This document shows positions 18,201 through 25,798 of a DNA stretch of 64,000 nucleotides, in pieces (position 1 is the stretch's first letter; the number at the start of each line of letters is the position of its first letter). Where the stretch lies: assembly GCA_949747905.1 (NCBI GenBank), contig CATKEF010000040.1, positions 1 through 64,000 on the forward strand, written 5' to 3'. The position numbers and the translations under genes were made by a program. This DNA is from an uncultured Eubacteriales bacterium. GTDB lineage: Bacteria > Bacillota > Clostridia > Christensenellales > Borkfalkiaceae. Below the pieces are notes generated by a model. It worked only from the letters and a program-made list of their open reading frames with translations. It had not been told where the DNA came from and made no database searches.

Positions 18201-21200
18201 GAGATTATTCGGCTACGATACCCGTCAATGCGGGCAACTACGCGGTTAAAATCGTGGACACCGACGGCAACTACGATGAGTTCAACGCAACGTTCACCAT
18301 CGAACGCGCCTCCGTAAGAGCGGTATGGAGCGGCGATGAAAACTCTATGGAAGCGGACGGCGAATTCATATGGCTGTACGACGGCAAGCCTCACGCACCG
18401 TCGGCAGTCGTTATGGGGCTCAACCGTGCCGAACTCGAAGTAATAATAACGGGCGAGCAGACCGCCAACAGCGGCGCGAACTTCTACACGGCGCGCGCGG
18501 TTGTGGCAGACCCCAACTACGTTCTTTCCAACGATACTCAGAATTTCAGAATATGGCAGAGCCGCGTCAAGGAAATCGCATGGTTTGAATACGACGGAAC
18601 TCCCGTCGAGGGCGAGCCGAGCTATCAGTATATATCCGTATACGGCGCGGATGGTCCCAAACTTTCGGCTTACGGCGTACTCGAATCGAGAAACACAGCC
18701 AACGTATGGACGGGCAGCGAAAGGGTGCTTATAGCGCTCAACGTGGGATATTCCACGGCAAGCGGCACAATTCCCTCCTCCGGATACTGGGATTACAGCG
18801 AGGAAGGCGTTCAATACAAAGCCACGGCAAGTCTTCGTTCGGCGGATAAGGCGAATACCAACTGTATTTTCGCAAACGCTCTCACGGGCGACGCGGTGAC
18901 CCTCAACTTCAAGGTCACGGGGCTTGTAATTGTCAACGATACAGCCACCGTCTACTGGGTAACCGAGAATGCGGACGGCACGCACACGATACACAACGGC
19001 GAAACGGCTGTTCCCGTCAGCTTTGTGTACAACGGCGAAGTTCAGGCGCCTATGGCGATAATACCCGGTAAAGATTACGACCCGACCAATCCCGTTGCGG
19101 GCACCTATACCGTGCTCAACGTCAGCGGCGGAAGAGTGGACGTGGGTGTTTACAGCGCGTTCATCACCTCGACCGAATACAATATAGCGCAGAGCGACGG
19201 TTCGTTCTCTTACGCTATTACCGCGCTCGAGCTTGACAGTATCGAATGGACGGGCAACACGGCGGACGGAAAATTTGCCTGGGAATACAACGGCACTATG
19301 CAGGGACCCTCGGCGGCGGGCGTTTCAGCGGACGGAAAGAAGTGGAATCTCGCCGTTTCGGGCGCGATAAACGCGGGCACTTACACGGCTACCGCGTTTG
19401 CGGATAAAAACTTCACTTTCGGCTCGGGCTGCGAAAAGACGCAGGCTTACACCATAAATAAACTGGATATAAGCGACGACGTCGTTTGGGCGGCTAACGG
19501 CGCTACCGTAAAGACGGACGGCGACGGCAACACTTATTACGAATATACAATTTCCGAGAGCAACCCCAACGCCAAATTCGGACCTTCGGCAAGTTTCTCG
19601 GTTACCGTGAACGGCGAAGTCGTGAGCGGAGACATGACCGTGCTCGGCAAGGCCTCGCAGGAGGGCACGTACCGCGCTTATGCGTTTATGCCCACCGATT
19701 TCGAATTTGCAAACTTCTCGGTCAAAGACGTTTACGCGGTATTCAAAATCGTGCGTAGCGAACTTCCCGAAGTATTCTGGGCGACAAGCGAAAACGGCGA
19801 AGCGGAGACGGGAGAACTCGTTTACGCTTACACCGGCGACGTTTTCTGTCCCGTTGCATACTTCTTTAACGAGGACGGAGAAAAGGTTCTTCTGAACGTT
19901 CTCGGAAAGGGTCAGAACGCAGGCGTTTACGAGGCGGTTATCAGCGACGACGAACATCAGTTCGCAAACGGTACGGTAAGAAAATTCACCGTTCAGCCCC
20001 GCAAGGTAAGCGTTGCGCTCGATGAAAAAGTAACTCTTACGTACGACGGCGAACTCAAAGTTCCCACCGTCGTGTTCACGGCGACGGCAGGCGGCGAGCT
20101 TGTTCCCGTAGCGGGCGACTATGCGGTTTCGGGAGCTATATTCGCGGGCACGCATACGGCTACCGTAAAAATTCTCAATAACAACTTCGTGCTTGTCGGC
20201 GCGGATACCCTGGAATTCGTAATCGAAAAACAGGAGATAGTGATAACCTGGTCTACGGACGCAAGCTGGACTTACGACGAAGACCCTCACGTTCCCGCGA
20301 TTACCAGAGCGACGCTTGACGGCGCGACAATAGTTCTCGCCGATTACGGCATTACCGTGACGGGCGCCGAGACGGGCGTCGGCAAATACACCGCGCACGC
20401 GGTAATAGCGAATTCCAACTATAAGCTCACGGGCGCGGATAAGGAATTCGAAATAAAGAAATACGAAATAACCGTTGACTGGACGGGCAACGCGGACAGA
20501 GACGGCGCGTTCGAATGGAGTTATGACGGCGTGACCGCGTTCAAACCTTCGGCAACCTTTACCGACTGGAACAATGAAAAACGCGACCTCCTCGTCGTCG
20601 GCGGAGCAATCGACGCGGGCACTTACACGGCTACCGCCATAGCGCCCGAAAATTGCGTGTTCAAATTCACTTCGGGCGAAAACGCGGGAACGCACTCGTT
20701 CAGCGTCGTTCAGAGCGAAATTAGCGAAATCGAGTGGGAAATCAACGGATACGTTTCCGAAGAGAACGGCGTTTACACGTTCGAGTACAGCGGCGAAGTG
20801 CCTGTAATCAAGGCTTACGCCGTCAGCGGCGAGGGCGAGAACAAAGTGCGCATTTCCGAACTTTCCGTAACCGGAGTGGGCAGCGAAGCGGGCACGTATA
20901 CCGCTACTGCGGCGCCTGTAAATGCGGCTAACAGCGCGTTTGCTCCCGATGTCGTTCCCACTGTCTCCGTAGTTATAAGCCCGCTTGACGTAACCGTAGA
21001 GTGGACGGCGGACGACGGAAAGGTTCCCGTCGGAATGACGTATACCTGGGATTACGACGGCAAAGCGCATAGTCTTACCGCGAAATTCACGGGAATTAAC
21101 GGAGTTGTGTTCGAAGTTCCCGTCAACGGCGGAACGGTAACAGCGGTAAGCGACGCGGCTTACACCGTTACCGCGGAGGACGTATTCAACAACTATAATT

Positions 21201-21832
21201 TCACGAGTTCGAGATATATCGTAATCAAACCCGCAAGCCTTACAATCGAATGGACGGGTGGCACGGTCAATGCCGACGGCGCGTACGAGTTCGAGTATAA
21301 CGGCAAGGCTCAGATGCCGGTTGCGAGCGTAGAGGCGGGAGTTATGTTCTCGTATGCTATTACCGATAAGGACGGCAAACCCGTCAACGCTATCATCGGC
21401 GTGGGCGAATATACCGTTACGGCAACGCTTATAAGAAACAACAATTATACCGTGGTCGAGGAAAGCGCAACCGTGAAGGTTGTTGTGGTTCCCAAAAAAG
21501 TAACTTTGCAGTGGGGCGCGACCGAGCTTGAATATACGGGGTCGGCGCAGGCTCCTGCGGCATGGTTTGTGGACGCGGCTTTACAGGCGGTCACGCTGAC
21601 CGTGGAGGGCGCGGAGACCGAGGTCGGACAGAATTACACGGCTACGGTAACTTTGACGGACGAAAACTATGTGTTCGCCGACGGTGCCAAGAGCGGTTCT
21701 GTTACGTATTCGATTGTAAAGACCACCACGGATGAAGTGGAATGGAACTTCGGCGAAAACGAGTGGCAGGCAGTCGTACCGCCTGCTCCGCCCTCGGAGG
21801 GTGAAGACGAAACTCCCGAAACCACCGAGTGA
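12269..21832 (+). CDS. giant secreted paralogue with three DUF6273-like modules, beta-helix and MBG repeats, no anchor
   Basis: The 3187-residue protein is a paralogue of the upstream giant protein. Residues 13-36 form the hydrophobic core of a signal peptide, with a possible ANA cleavage site near 47. Three copies of the DUF6273-like module lie at about 100-350, 395-655 and 700-960, each with the PSNMYSSSYLRSQL-like block and the VRPAFHLNL or RPAMHLNI end. Beta-helix repeats of NGG-x-I-x-N type cover about 1060-1460. About 19 complete MBG/Ig-like units follow to residue 3150. The protein then begins a twentieth unit (DEVEWNFGENEW), switches to a Pro/Glu/Thr stretch (PPAPPSEGEDETPETTE) and stops. 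There is no C-terminal membrane helix and no sortase motif, unlike the upstream paralogue, so it is either freely released or has lost its anchor. GTGAGGT lies about eight bases before the ATG. The function is unknown; surface adhesion is inferred. Confidence 0.85.
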   Translation: MKQTRTKIVNNVRLSFILALCLAFVSCLSVAFTGLFGLNSGNDMANAEKYGHYIDLDTENGGISLKEYGKMLSLVYGGNTTRYDDLKEAVTYSRGEQYLNMTVKLGGLEWQAVSLIPISSGDSQGDIALTLWLADAIETDGQNAVQFNKWSANNTSYAYPSNMYSSSYLRSQLVGTPYVATAGATSLTPGTAAPVWSDFLNGYGKYIETPECFEYQSNQSAVDYLAYSYLSPNEAYGTPKKGTWYSSGDINMDYSSKTGYTDWKSDKLWIPSSTEAGRNEDYRGYWTTLSRVRGSASGADTWYRSGANGASGTNYTASTAYYARANGELNGRAVTNSNAVRPAFHLNLKKVWDAAEAQTIELGDNGKFDEEGLKALYTAIGGQGVTSYSDLSRIIGKIGAVNSSVIGTKVVLNGLEWNVVYGSKTKDGRVIATLWLDEVCYTDGQNSVQFNKWMANNSSYSYPSNMYSSSYLRSQLMGTSYVATMGATTLTAGAAAPVWKNLRDNYGSYMVTPSNVAWQQDMGEREVSESGYYFPNNIYGTSSGEGTWYSSGSINMNYTSKAGYTSWQNDTLWIPSIIEAGMTNSVTLWNTNKTQKKLSSDICTWTRAGKTVRADCAYNITSDGRFDADNETAQNVTNSYAVRPAFHLDLAAASGEVGINTGNGNLGEIYNDAQDAPNAATLNAFYSAVTANGSSYADLYEYLRSNGAVSSKNIRDNNGGANVFLNLGGKEWNVTYLSRTRSGEVIATLWADEVAHRDSFGAFSSSSTTMPYPGSMYSTSKLRAYLNGTPYIGAVDATSLTDGADLQLADWKTLIEKYSEYMVAPVNVGWQATESAVEEYNFPYNFTNDAYGTPSKGGYFKGDRSIDLDYTFKNGYNDWANDLLWVPSITETGIGTEATSGIWHTNVQQRSFEAPDGELIMSRSARLWNGNGMFVISNTGDLNVSNTDLVYYYRPAMHLNITKLAQAANDEYFTNTNKELIDKWNNAVQQSLTNRGAEVTFKLTRDWLALPDETYTTSFGSGAGFYFGSLLVPKGANIKLDLNGYRIDRDLFNVEGGIPEGRCITVYGNLTMEDSFGGGAVTGGHASAEVVDGYLDTSRHGGGVFIAGGAKFTMNGGAIANNKSFNGAVFANGGAFIMNGGTLANNECYQNGSAFFANKGGYGEINGGEIAFNIADDSSAVIAYTNSSIVMNDGAVSYNVSLMGGYGSGVRADNYSYFTMNGGEISYNNGVKGGGLMTDRSYAIINGGRIYHNSATGHGGGVYGTQSSSLTMNGGSIENNIAQGEGGGIYYVSASVILNGGTISNNSSKTYGGGISAHGGTLTIDGAEISGNKGTTSGGIYGYKVDLTLNSGLISSNVGESHVGGVYVYQGTFTMNGGSIEGNTSAGNAGGVAVNTGTFNMNGGIITNNTCTTLYGGGVHGAEGIVLNINGGVIIRNYRVYTPSGGSKTTENNDVYLNSNGKITISRVLPASTRVGIGAANGQVVTTGYAGKHTFEEVNKYFTCNYGSFVKDTTGEIKISGSTNPTRGRLTWTINDGTKDHFFETAYASFTHAEGQSFKVISSAGVVEKIVDSTGRPVTEISKVGKYYISAVNAHNYCNGDFVLEILPEDIENAKIDVSETIYNGTAQIPGVTVTIGGATLTEGKDYTLSATNNVNAGTAKLYVYGIGNYTGVAFGEFVITTRNLNVRWGDLAVEFNGDAQGVIVLPEGLLGSDRVEVILTYTDADDNYVAAPVNAGVYNVYVTLAGNMNYQLATGSGVIASEQFTILPKTVDAYLNATSGVFDGEAHTLTTYYNDVNGDKQSVVYTISSTGLVDGNVVKPGIYHLSVSELSEDGNYRISAATRTLTYTVNRAAAAWDWDANSLTAIYDGTDKAPVLNVTGADGNVVFTYYKGDERVTSVRNAGVYTVYARLNSTNYILDGADEEGRVSATFTVDKAVLSVTVEPSLVYNGEARSPVTTTLAPNFTVTFAAVTGGASRDYSATIPVNAGNYAVKIVDTDGNYDEFNATFTIERASVRAVWSGDENSMEADGEFIWLYDGKPHAPSAVVMGLNRAELEVIITGEQTANSGANFYTARAVVADPNYVLSNDTQNFRIWQSRVKEIAWFEYDGTPVEGEPSYQYISVYGADGPKLSAYGVLESRNTANVWTGSERVLIALNVGYSTASGTIPSSGYWDYSEEGVQYKATASLRSADKANTNCIFANALTGDAVTLNFKVTGLVIVNDTATVYWVTENADGTHTIHNGETAVPVSFVYNGEVQAPMAIIPGKDYDPTNPVAGTYTVLNVSGGRVDVGVYSAFITSTEYNIAQSDGSFSYAITALELDSIEWTGNTADGKFAWEYNGTMQGPSAAGVSADGKKWNLAVSGAINAGTYTATAFADKNFTFGSGCEKTQAYTINKLDISDDVVWAANGATVKTDGDGNTYYEYTISESNPNAKFGPSASFSVTVNGEVVSGDMTVLGKASQEGTYRAYAFMPTDFEFANFSVKDVYAVFKIVRSELPEVFWATSENGEAETGELVYAYTGDVFCPVAYFFNEDGEKVLLNVLGKGQNAGVYEAVISDDEHQFANGTVRKFTVQPRKVSVALDEKVTLTYDGELKVPTVVFTATAGGELVPVAGDYAVSGAIFAGTHTATVKILNNNFVLVGADTLEFVIEKQEIVITWSTDASWTYDEDPHVPAITRATLDGATIVLADYGITVTGAETGVGKYTAHAVIANSNYKLTGADKEFEIKKYEITVDWTGNADRDGAFEWSYDGVTAFKPSATFTDWNNEKRDLLVVGGAIDAGTYTATAIAPENCVFKFTSGENAGTHSFSVVQSEISEIEWEINGYVSEENGVYTFEYSGEVPVIKAYAVSGEGENKVRISELSVTGVGSEAGTYTATAAPVNAANSAFAPDVVPTVSVVISPLDVTVEWTADDGKVPVGMTYTWDYDGKAHSLTAKFTGINGVVFEVPVNGGTVTAVSDAAYTVTAEDVFNNYNFTSSRYIVIKPASLTIEWTGGTVNADGAYEFEYNGKAQMPVASVEAGVMFSYAITDKDGKPVNAIIGVGEYTVTATLIRNNNYTVVEESATVKVVVVPKKVTLQWGATELEYTGSAQAPAAWFVDAALQAVTLTVEGAETEVGQNYTATVTLTDENYVFADGAKSGSVTYSIVKTTTDEVEWNFGENEWQAVVPPAPPSEGEDETPETTE

Positions 21833-22070
21833 GTTTCTTCGGCTACGCCTCGGAATGACATAAGTGTCATATTTAGCCTTTCGCTCGTCATGTTGAGCGT
21901 AAGCGAAACATCTGTTCCTTTACTTCGTTGAGGATGACAGGGGTTGTTGAGGATGACGGGAGTCGTTCGGGATGACGTCAAACATTCGCACTGAGAAAAC
22001 CCCTCTGTCGCCCCCCCCGAGGGACTACATTTGTCTCCCCGAGCGGGAGCGAGGGGCATAAAACAAATAA
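21833..22070. repeat. dispersed repeat region after the second giant gene
   Basis: The region holds imperfect repeats including CTACGCCTCGGAATGACA, GTCATGTTGAGCGTAAGCGAAACATC, GAGGATGACAGG and GGGATGACG. The repeat family starts directly after the TGA of the giant gene. A CCCCGAGCGGGAGCGAGGGG-like inverted repeat lies near the right end. No gene is seen. Confidence 0.75.
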
Positions 22071-22076
22071 TAAAAA

Positions 22077-22106
22077 AACGCCGGAACGTTTAAACGTTCC
22101 GGCGTT
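22077..22106. terminator. bidirectional stem-loop terminator
   Basis: This is a perfect 30-bp palindrome with arms AACGCCGGAACGTTT and AAACGTTCCGGCGTT. On the minus strand it is followed by a run of seven T, so it is best placed to stop leftward transcription from the CPBP gene. On the plus strand it has only TTTT, so it may also stop readthrough from the giant gene. Confidence 0.75.
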
Positions 22107-22174
22107 TTGCCGTGTCGAGCGCTGTTCTTAGTTATGTTGAGCGGAGCGAAACATCTGGTCCCTCGCTGCGCTCG

Positions 22175-22307
22175 GGATGACAGACTACGCTTGGAATGAC
22201 AGGCTGCGCTCGGGATGACAGACTACGCTTGGAATGACAGACTACGCTTGGAATGACAGGCTGCGCTCGGGATGACAGACTACGCTCGGGATGACGGAGT
22301 AAGCTCG
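22175..22307. repeat. seven tandem 19-bp units of the dispersed repeat
   Basis: Seven head-to-tail units, each exactly 19 bases, begin at 22175, 22194, 22213, 22232, 22251, 22270 and 22289. The unit reads GGATGACAGACTACGCTTG with alternating variants GAATGACAGGCTGCGCTCG. The same words occur singly elsewhere in the window, so this is a local tandem expansion of the dispersed family. There are no unique spacers, so it is not a CRISPR array. Confidence 0.9.
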
Positions 22308-22347
22308 GAAAGACAAAAGGACGCTGGATGGCGAGAGAATATAACGG

Positions 22348-23130
22348 TTATTTGTTTTTAAGCAAATATCCCGCTATGTGTCCGAGACAAACCGTTCCGG
22401 CAATTGCCGTCAGTATCCAGAAACATGCGTCCTGAAATATGCCGGAGCCCAGTTCGGGGATAAGCAGTCCGCCGAAATTGAAAGCGGCGTGTAAAATTAC
22501 GCATAGCCAGATATTGCCCGTTTTTATCATAACGGCGGCGAGCATCGCGCCTATGAGAAAAGTATATCCCACTTGCATAAGCGTTGCGCCTACTCCCGCT
22601 CCCGAAAAAAGGTTGAAAAGATGAATGACTGCGAAAATCGCCGAGGAAACGGCAACCGCAATAAGTTTGCCGTAATTTTTCCCTTCGGTGTAATTTTTTA
22701 TGATTTCCAGTATCATACCTCTGAAAGTCAGTTCCTCGAAAAGCGCCGTGGCGACGCACTCGAAAACAAACAGCCAGATAAGGTCCGCCCGCTCGATTTT
22801 TGCAACGCCCGTGATTATCGCATAATACGGGAAGTTGGCGAGAACCACCAAAAGACACGGCGCGCACCAGATTAAGTTTCTAATCGTGCCGCCTTTTCTC
22901 GGTTTCAAAAAATCTCTGCATTGCGCTATGAAAGCAAACATGACGACCGCCAACGCCGCAAAAAGGCGGGTCAGCGTGCCTTTTGAAAGTATATTAAACG
23001 TTTCGTCGGCGGTAAAGGCAAAGTTACCGATTTCCAGAACCAGTACGACTGTCACCGCGACTAAAAGCACGGGGACGGGGAATGGGAAGGACGCGAACAA
23101 CGATTTTATGCCGTTATCTTCTTTTTTCAT
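22348..23130 (-). CDS. CPBP family intramembrane metalloprotease
   Basis: This 260-residue integral membrane protein resembles the CPBP (CAAX protease and bacteriocin-processing/Abi) family. The diagnostic EExxxR motif is visible as FEELTFRGMILEII, followed by the second motif around HLFNLFSG and a third, ILHAAFNF, whose His and Asn are likely metal-related. Six or more hydrophobic segments are present. The ATG at 23130 is chosen over an upstream in-frame one at 23178 because AAGGAAAA sits just before it. The gene is alone on the minus strand, convergent with the giant genes and divergent from the GH3 cluster. Its leftward terminator is the palindrome at 22077. Substrate and role are unknown; family assignment is good. 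Confidence 0.85.
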   Translation of the reverse strand: MKKEDNGIKSLFASFPFPVPVLLVAVTVVLVLEIGNFAFTADETFNILSKGTLTRLFAALAVVMFAFIAQCRDFLKPRKGGTIRNLIWCAPCLLVVLANFPYYAIITGVAKIERADLIWLFVFECVATALFEELTFRGMILEIIKNYTEGKNYGKLIAVAVSSAIFAVIHLFNLFSGAGVGATLMQVGYTFLIGAMLAAVMIKTGNIWLCVILHAAFNFGGLLIPELGSGIFQDACFWILTAIAGTVCLGHIAGYLLKNK

Positions 23131-23277
23131 GTATATTTTCCTTATAAACAATATATCATACGGCAAAGACAAAGTCAATTTACGCCTGCAATTTTGTACG
23201 TATGTCTGATTAAATACAATGTTTTAAAAAACACATTGCCGATTACGCAAGAAAAACAACAGTTTGTGCAAAATCTC

Positions 23278-23306
23278 TTTACATTTGTGAAAAAATTTAT
23301 TATAAT
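23278..23306 (+). promoter_or_regulatory. sigma-A type promoter of the GH3 cluster
   Basis: TTTACA at 23278-23283 and TATAAT at 23301-23306 are separated by exactly 17 bases. The predicted start of transcription near 23313 gives a leader of about 79 bases before the GH3 gene. The leader is AT-rich with no obvious stable fold. Confidence 0.75.
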
Positions 23307-23391
23307 TTGTTAGATAATAAAATTGATAAAAAATTATTTATTTACGGGCGTTTGCGCGTTATTTGCCCCCGCGTCCGAATAAAGGTGGATA

Positions 23392-25797
23392 ATGGATATT
23401 AAAAAAACTATTTCAGAGTTGACCTTGCGCCAGAAAGCCGAGCTTTTGACGGGTAAAGACTTCTGGCAGACGAAGGACATACCCGAACTCGGGATTCCCT
23501 CTCTGTTCCTCGCGGACGGACCTCACGGACTGCGTAAACAGGTTGCGGCGGCGGACCACCTCGGTCTCAACGCGAGTTTAAACGCCACTTGCTTTCCCAC
23601 CGCGGCGGCGATGGCGAACAGCTGGAACGAAGAACTGGGTGAAAAAATGGGCGAAGCCCTCGGAACGGAAGCTGCTTCCATGAGCGTAAACGTTCTGCTC
23701 GGTCCGGGAACATGTATGAAGCGTAACCCCCGTTGCGGAAGAAACTTCGAGTATTTCTCGGAGGACCCCTATCTTGCGGGTAAAATGGCGGCAGCGTACA
23801 TAAGAGGTATACAGACGGCGGGCACGTCCGCCTGCGTAAAACATTTTGCGGGCAACAACCAGGAAGAACGCCGTATGGCTAACGATTCCGTTATGGATGA
23901 AAGAACGCTGCGCGAAATTTACCTCACCGCATTCGAAATTGCCGTTAAAGAGGGAAAGACCCAGTGCGTTATGTCCTCTTATAATAAGGTGAACGGCGTT
24001 TACGCAAACGAAAATATGCATCTTATGCGCGAAATTCTGCGCGACGAATGGGGCTTCGAGGGCGTAGTTGTAACCGACTGGGCAGGCTGTAACGAGCGCG
24101 TTGCGGGCGTAATTGCGGGCAACGAACTTGAAATGCCTTCCTGCAAGTACGGCATTGACGACGTTGTGAAAGCCGTTGAGGACGGCACGCTTGACATAGC
24201 GTATGTCGACGAATGTCTCGAAAGACTTTTTAAACTTATAGAGCAGACCACCGCGGGCGAGAAAAACAAACCGTTCGATAAAGAGGCTCACCATGCGCTT
24301 GCAAAGACCTGCGCGGACGAAAGCGTAGTTCTTCTCAGAAACGACGGAATTCTTCCTCTCGCAGAAAAAACCAAAGTGGCGGTTATAGGATGTTTTGCGG
24401 AAGAACCCCGCTATCAGGGCGCGGGCTCTTCGGTGGTTAATCCCACAAAGCTCGACACCGTCATGGGCAACATAAACGATTACGGATACGAAGTTGCGGG
24501 CTATGCTCCAGGTTTCCACCGTTACGGTAAAAAGAAGAACGGACTTGTCAAAAAAGCCGTCAAACTTGCGGAAAAGGCGGACGTTGCGCTTCTTTTTCTC
24601 GGACTCGACGAAGTCAGCGAAGCCGAAGGACTGGACAGAGAACATATAGAAATTCCCGCAAATCAGATTGCGCTTTACAAGGCGGTAAAGGCGACGGGCA
24701 AAAAAATCGTTCTCGTGCTCTCCTGCGGCAGCTCGGTTATTACCGACTGGGCGGACGACAGCAACGCGTTTGTTTATGCCTGTCTCACGGGACAGGCGGG
24801 CGCTCGCTCCGTTCTGGACGTAATAAGCGGAAAAGTCAACCCTTCGGGCAAACTTGCGGAAACTTTCCCCGTAAAATACGGCGACTGCTCCTCTGCGAAA
24901 TGGTTCCCCGGAAAGAAACTTACCGTTGAATACCGCGAGGGACTTTACATAGGTTACCGCTATTTCGATACGGCTGGAGTCCCCGTTTCGTATCCTTTCG
25001 GCTTCGGACTTTCTTACACGACTTTCGATTATTCCGATATTTCGGCGGACGAAAACGGAGTTAAATTCAATATTAAAAATACCGGCAAAAAGGACGGCGC
25101 GGAAATTGCGCAGCTTTATGTCGGCAAAAAGGACGGAAAAGTGTTCCGTCCCGCCAAAGAGCTCAAAGGTTTTGCGAAAGTTTATCTCAAAGCGGGCGAA
25201 AGCTCGGAAGTTACTATTCCGTTCGACGACAAGACTTTCCGTTATTTCAACGTCAAGACGAACAAATGGGAAGTCGAAGGCGGCGAGTACGAGCTTTACA
25301 TAGGCGCGAGCTCGGCGGATATCCGTTTAAGCGTGAGCGTGGAGAGAGAGGGCACGACCGAAGAAATGCCCTACGAGCCCGCTAAGTTGCCTTCTTATTA
25401 CAGCGGAAAGGTCGCGGACGTAAGCGACGAGGAATTCAGGGAAATTCTCGGCAGAGATATTCCTCAGTCCGATTATCCTTTCTATAAAAAGAAGAGAATG
25501 GTTATCGACGAAAACTGTACGGTGGACGATTTGCGCTATTCAAGGCGTTGGGTCGGCAGAGCGTTCTCGGGTGCGATTCGTTTCGTAATCGCGTTCTGTA
25601 AGGCGTTCGGAATGAAAACTATGGCTAATACGCTCGTTATGGGCGTTAAACATCAGCCCGTCCGCGGACTTGCGAAGTTCGGCGGAATGAGCCGCAGACA
25701 GATGGAGGGAATGCTCCTTATGTTCAACGGTCATTTCTTCAAGGGCGTAGGCAGATTTTTTAGCAAAGAAAAGAAAAATAAAAAGGCGGTAAAGTAA
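23392..25797 (+). CDS. cytoplasmic GH3 family beta-glycosidase
   Basis: The 801-residue enzyme has the standard GH3 order: an N-terminal TIM barrel (about 1-285), the alpha/beta sandwich domain (about 300-530), and a fibronectin-III-like domain (about 560-660). LFLADGPHGLR, KHFAGNNQEERR and GVVVTDWAGCNE are present; Asp229 in TDW is the expected catalytic nucleophile. A further basic, helical C-terminal extension of about 130 residues follows, ending in a Lys-rich tail. No signal peptide is present, so it probably hydrolyses imported oligosaccharides in the cytoplasm. AAAGGTGG precedes the ATG. It heads a rightward cluster with the GtrA-like, GT2 and ROK genes, the next one starting one base after its stop. 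Substrate (beta-glucoside or beta-xyloside) cannot be decided from sequence. Confidence 0.93.
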   Translation: MDIKKTISELTLRQKAELLTGKDFWQTKDIPELGIPSLFLADGPHGLRKQVAAADHLGLNASLNATCFPTAAAMANSWNEELGEKMGEALGTEAASMSVNVLLGPGTCMKRNPRCGRNFEYFSEDPYLAGKMAAAYIRGIQTAGTSACVKHFAGNNQEERRMANDSVMDERTLREIYLTAFEIAVKEGKTQCVMSSYNKVNGVYANENMHLMREILRDEWGFEGVVVTDWAGCNERVAGVIAGNELEMPSCKYGIDDVVKAVEDGTLDIAYVDECLERLFKLIEQTTAGEKNKPFDKEAHHALAKTCADESVVLLRNDGILPLAEKTKVAVIGCFAEEPRYQGAGSSVVNPTKLDTVMGNINDYGYEVAGYAPGFHRYGKKKNGLVKKAVKLAEKADVALLFLGLDEVSEAEGLDREHIEIPANQIALYKAVKATGKKIVLVLSCGSSVITDWADDSNAFVYACLTGQAGARSVLDVISGKVNPSGKLAETFPVKYGDCSSAKWFPGKKLTVEYREGLYIGYRYFDTAGVPVSYPFGFGLSYTTFDYSDISADENGVKFNIKNTGKKDGAEIAQLYVGKKDGKVFRPAKELKGFAKVYLKAGESSEVTIPFDDKTFRYFNVKTNKWEVEGGEYELYIGASSADIRLSVSVEREGTTEEMPYEPAKLPSYYSGKVADVSDEEFREILGRDIPQSDYPFYKKKRMVIDENCTVDDLRYSRRWVGRAFSGAIRFVIAFCKAFGMKTMANTLVMGVKHQPVRGLAKFGGMSRRQMEGMLLMFNGHFFKGVGRFFSKEKKNKKAVK

Positions 25798-25798
25798 A

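Noticed and set aside
21667-22059. Minus-strand frame over the end of the second giant gene
   Set aside because: It is made of repeat sequence and antisense of the giant gene, with no start signal.
22175-22307. CRISPR array
   Set aside because: Units are contiguous with no unique spacers, and no cas genes are present.
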